Of a stretch of 7,242 nt of DNA, positions 4,728 through 7,242 are shown one piece after another. The notes under the pieces are model-generated. The model was given only the letters and a program-made list of their open reading frames with translations. It ran no database searches and was not told the DNA's origin. Both the position numbers and the translations under genes were made by a program. Position 1 is the stretch's first letter; each line of letters opens with the position of its first letter. Source of the DNA: Candidatus Delongbacteria bacterium (GTDB lineage: Bacteria; Delongbacteria; UBA4055); contig JAQICF010000136.1 in NCBI GenBank assembly GCA_027858795.1, positions 1-7,242 of the forward strand, read 5' to 3'.

Positions 4728-6434
4728 ATGAAAGATAAATATCTTGAAAAGATGGCAGAGTGGAATGTTAATTTCTTCAAAAATTATAAGAAGATGGAGA
4801 AAAAGATAGTTGCTCAGCTTGATAAGAAAGGGGATGAATATTTTATATTAAATGATTGTTATCAAATGCTAGCAAGATTTGAACCCACTTTTAAAAAATA
4901 TTGTGAAATATGCGAAAAGCTTGGTAAGAATGAAGGTAATTTACTTCATCATTATTTACATTTGAATGATATGGATAAGGTTGTGGAGCAGCAGAAATTT
5001 TTAAAAAATGATCCAAATTATTCAAAATATAAAGAATTTCATAAATATCAAGATTCTGGAGAAATACTCGAAAATAAGTATGTTTCAATAAGATATGATG
5101 AGCGTGTTGAAAATATAGCGAGCTGGCTCTTCGAAAAAAGTGGAAAAATAGGCAGATTCGTAGCAAAGGAATGGAAAGGAATGTTCCCACCAGAGATCAG
5201 AATAATGGTTTTAGATGAATCAGGGGTAGCATCGTTCAATAGCGAACTAAATAAAGTTTACTTACCAGTAAAAGATGTGAAAAAGTATGACATATTAAAT
5301 ATTTCAGGCAAGATCATACATGAAGTATTTAATATGATCAGTTCAGAGATTATTAGTAAATCAAAATTCGGTTATGATAAAGGGATGAATTCATTCAAAC
5401 TTCTGGAAGAAGGATATGCCCAACTCATTCAGTACAAATTCGATAATAGAGACTTAGACAAGATAAAGAAAGTCGATTATTATTCTCGAAGCATAGCTAT
5501 AAAAGGGAATTTTAATTTTTACGAAATGAAGAATAAATGGGATGAATTATTTAATAAAAATAAAATTGATCTTTATTACCTATCTCTTTCATTCGCTTTT
5601 TTTCTCGATAATAAGTTCGAAGATGAAAAATATAAAAAATTATTCTTTCCAATTAATCATATGGAAGAAAAATCATGGTTGAACTATACTGAGAAATATT
5701 TAAATTCAAAGATAGATGATCTGATAGATGAATGGAAACTTGTTCTTACTGAAAATGAAGCTCTTGTTAATGAAGTTGAATCTGTAAAATTACCTAAAAT
5801 GTGCCTAAATTGTAAAAAATATGATTACCCAAAAGAAAAGTTGGTTTGTTCCTTATATAGATACAGACAAAGAGAATTAGATGAATTTGAATGTAATCGT
5901 TTTGACAAAGAAGTTAGTACTATAGTGATATACAGATCAAAATCAGGATTTGTTAAAAAGTATGCTGAATGGATATCGGAAGAACTTAAATCAGATATTA
6001 AAGAATATTCTGAAGTATCAATAAAAGATCTAGGTAAATATAGAACGATAATATATGGTGGTGGATTATATGTTTTAGGCATCAACGGGATTAAGTTCAT
6101 AACGGATAATTTTGATAAGTTTGAAGATAAAAATATCATTATATTTGCAACAGGTGCTTCAACAGGAAGGCCAGAAGATATTAATAATATACAGAGAAAG
6201 AATTTTTCATATGAGCAGTTGAAAAAAATAAAATTTTTCTATCTCAGAGGTGGTTTTGATTTCAAGAAGCTTAAATTTCCTTATACTTTGGTTATGAGAG
6301 TAATGAAATGGAAACTCAGCAGACAGGAAATTCTTACTCCTGATGAACAAGGAATGCTTGATTCTTTTGAAAACCCTACTGATTTTACAGATAGAAATAA
6401 CATTAAGGAACTTGTGGAAGAGTGTAGAAAATAA
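4728..6434 (+). CDS. Three-part protein: metallopeptidase-like region, Cys4 cluster, C-terminal flavodoxin domain
   Basis: This is a single 568-codon frame. Residues 1-110 are helical and unrecognised. Residues about 117-345 resemble peptidase-MA-like gluzincins: IIHEVFN (H198-E199-V-F-N202) sits where HExxH belongs, and KLLEEGYAQLIQYKF (224-238) resembles the downstream glutamate helix. The second zinc histidine is N202, so peptidase activity is doubtful. Next comes C359-x2-C362-x11-C374-x14-C389, a likely zinc or iron-sulfur site. Residues 397-568 are a flavodoxin-5-type domain: IVIYRSKSGFVKKYAEWI for the FMN phosphate loop, IIYGGGLYVLGINGIKF, IIFATGAS, FFYLRGGFDFKKL and, near the end, PTDFTDRNNI. 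Related flavodoxin-domain proteins are usually that domain alone (roughly 170 residues). No signal peptide or membrane segment is seen. ATG follows AGGAG (4717-4721) by 6 nt. The stop overlaps the GNAT start by one base. The function is unknown; a redox-sensing or electron-transfer role is inference. Confidence 0.85.
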   Translation: MKDKYLEKMAEWNVNFFKNYKKMEKKIVAQLDKKGDEYFILNDCYQMLARFEPTFKKYCEICEKLGKNEGNLLHHYLHLNDMDKVVEQQKFLKNDPNYSKYKEFHKYQDSGEILENKYVSIRYDERVENIASWLFEKSGKIGRFVAKEWKGMFPPEIRIMVLDESGVASFNSELNKVYLPVKDVKKYDILNISGKIIHEVFNMISSEIISKSKFGYDKGMNSFKLLEEGYAQLIQYKFDNRDLDKIKKVDYYSRSIAIKGNFNFYEMKNKWDELFNKNKIDLYYLSLSFAFFLDNKFEDEKYKKLFFPINHMEEKSWLNYTEKYLNSKIDDLIDEWKLVLTENEALVNEVESVKLPKMCLNCKKYDYPKEKLVCSLYRYRQRELDEFECNRFDKEVSTIVIYRSKSGFVKKYAEWISEELKSDIKEYSEVSIKDLGKYRTIIYGGGLYVLGINGIKFITDNFDKFEDKNIIIFATGASTGRPEDINNIQRKNFSYEQLKKIKFFYLRGGFDFKKLKFPYTLVMRVMKWKLSRQEILTPDEQGMLDSFENPTDFTDRNNIKELVEECRK

Positions 6435-6931
6435 TGAACAAATTAATTATATCAGAAAGATTGATCATCCGTAATTTTACATTACAAGATGTGCCCAAAG
6501 TTTACTTTATGAGCTTGGAAGATGGTATGAAGGAATTCATTCCTGATCAGGTTTATGAGAGTGAAGAAGAAGCTAAGCAGGTTGTTGATTATTTGATGTC
6601 ACAGTATACAAGTGATCCCGCACCCGATAAAGCTCCTTATGTTCTTGGTATCGAACTGAAGGAATCAAATGAACTCATTGGTCATGTAGGATTGAGTCCT
6701 TTTGATAATATAATAGAGATCGGATATGCCATTGAAGATAAATATCAAGGAAAAGGATTTGCTACTGAAGCAGTTAAAGCAATGTCAGAATGGTCACTTA
6801 AAGAATTACAATTAAGTTCTATTTCGGGTATTGTTGATAAGAATAACACAGGTTCGATAAAAGTTCTCGAAAAAGCAGGTTATGTTTTCCAGGAAGAAAT
6901 TAAGAATAAATTGAGATATGAATTTAAATAG
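6434..6931 (+). CDS. GNAT family N-acetyltransferase, RimJ/RimL-like
   Basis: This 165-residue protein starts with the RimJ/RimL-type MNKLIISERLIIRNFTLQDV. It carries IGHVGLSPFDNIIEIGYAIEDKYQGKGFATEAVKAM at about 82-117, where QGKGFA is the acetyl-CoA pyrophosphate loop (Q/RxxGxG/A). The C-terminal part, NNTGSIKVLEKAGYVFQEE, is the usual SxxVxEKxGF-like end of this subfamily. It transfers acetyl from acetyl-CoA to an amine, which may be a protein N-terminus or a small molecule; the substrate cannot be told. The ATG overlaps the previous stop (TAATG), with GGAAGAG at 6416-6422 as ribosome site, so translation is coupled to the flavodoxin-fusion gene. The remnant VOC gene follows 7 nt later. 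Confidence 0.9.
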   Translation: MNKLIISERLIIRNFTLQDVPKVYFMSLEDGMKEFIPDQVYESEEEAKQVVDYLMSQYTSDPAPDKAPYVLGIELKESNELIGHVGLSPFDNIIEIGYAIEDKYQGKGFATEAVKAMSEWSLKELQLSSISGIVDKNNTGSIKVLEKAGYVFQEEIKNKLRYEFK

Positions 6932-6938
6932 GGGAAAT

Positions 6939-7086
6939 ATGATGAAAAAAGTTAAAGATATTGGTGGAATATTCTTATGGTAAATTTGCTCAGATCATGG
7001 ATATTGAAGGTAATCAGATAGAACTATGGGAACCAATCCCGGAAGAGTATGAAAAAATTGTAAAGGAAGAGCAAAGTGAAAAATGA
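6939..7086 (+). pseudogene. VOC (glyoxalase-like) gene with large internal deletion
   Basis: After GGGGA (6931-6935) an ATGATG start at 6939 reads MMKKVKDIGGIF and hits a stop (6981-6983) two codons later. One base over, from 6976, the frame reads YGKFAQIMDIEGNQIELWE and ends at TGA 7084-7086. These are recognisable as the first strand and the last strands (DPDGN-like and IELWEP metal-ligand end) of a VOC protein of about 120-130 residues. Only about 12 plus 36 codons remain, so roughly 75-85 central residues and the frame were lost in one deletion near 6974-6977. The deleted piece includes the metal-binding core, so no function is expected. It is different in sequence from the intact VOC gene at 4241. 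Its end overlaps the next gene's start by 11 nt, preserving the old operon structure. Confidence 0.8.
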
Positions 7087-7242
7087 AAAGAAGATATTGA
7101 AAGACATATACAAATTCAACAAGGAAACGAATTCATACATAGTTGAAGTTAAATTGAAAACTTACTCTGATATATTTAATGACCTTGATCCTTCTCCGAT
7201 AAAAAAAAGAGATCTTGATCAGGACTTCATAAGCTATATGGA
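7076..7242 (+). CDS. Uncharacterised protein with DPSP/RDLD motif, 5' part
   Basis: A GTG at 7076, 8 nt after AAGGA (7063-7067), opens a frame that stays open for 55 codons to the window edge. It overlaps the end of the remnant VOC gene by 11 nt, a typical coupled start. The visible part is charged and has an YSDIFNDLDPSP segment at residues 30-41, followed by KKRDLDQDF. A DPSP-x-x-x-RDLD pattern near the N-terminus is, as far as I recall, seen in a family of small uncharacterised bacterial proteins of about 200 residues that often end in a membrane segment. The C-terminal part here is not visible, so this cannot be confirmed. The real start depends on the GTG; the next in-frame ATG is at the very edge of the window. 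Confidence 0.6.
   Translation, partial: MKNEKKILKDIYKFNKETNSYIVEVKLKTYSDIFNDLDPSPIKKRDLDQDFISYM

Noticed and set aside
4891..6139. Three minus-strand frames (63-104 codons) opposite the 568-residue gene
   Set aside because: They lie antisense to a long, motif-bearing gene and have phenylalanine- and serine-rich sequences typical of the complement of AT-rich coding DNA.

Overview
The window comes from a low-GC bacterium. Promoters read as ordinary sigma-70 boxes (TTGACA or TTGCAA, 17-nt spacer, TACTTT or TAGAAT) and ribosome sites are strong AGGAG/AGGAGG, which argues against a classical Bacteroidota genome. The flavodoxin-5-type domain and the zinc-dependent phospholipase C-like protein recall families common in anaerobes. 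The nested palindromic repeats resemble those in Bacteroidota-related (FCB) candidate phyla. I cannot place the phylum; an anaerobic Bacillota-like or FCB-group member is a guess. All genes read on the + strand.

Layout. (1) 1-822: 3' part of an FAD/NADPH oxidoreductase of the glutamate synthase small subunit type, closed by a terminator at 951-978. (2) 823-1314: about 490 bases without a gene, but densely structured. It holds a branched fold (843-906), the terminator, a 184-bp mirror-symmetric set of five hairpins (984-1167) and a GTAG-headed hairpin just before the next gene. (3) 1315-2196: an ORF6N-domain DNA-binding protein with a degenerate phospholipase-D-like C-terminus. (4) 2283-3604: a two-gene operon, a HEPN-like protein followed 2 nt later by a zinc-dependent phospholipase C-like hydrolase. 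(5) 3686-4606: a Phd/YefM-RelE/ParE toxin-antitoxin pair under an operator-overlapped promoter, then a VOC (glyoxalase-like) gene and a terminator. (6) 4728-7242: an operon opening with a 568-residue protein that joins a metallopeptidase-like region, a four-cysteine cluster and a flavodoxin domain, then a GNAT acetyltransferase, a VOC gene reduced to its two ends by an internal deletion, and the start of an uncharacterised gene running off the window.

How the parts relate. Apart from the first gene this is accessory content: small stress, toxin or defence-like modules, each with its own expression signals. The HEPN/hydrolase operon and the peptidase-like/flavodoxin operon start from near-identical promoters (28 of 35 positions the same), so they may be co-regulated or may have acquired the same promoter block. 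The most unusual items are the domain architecture of the 568-residue protein, the HEPN plus phospholipase-C-like pair, and the mirror-symmetric hairpin element.
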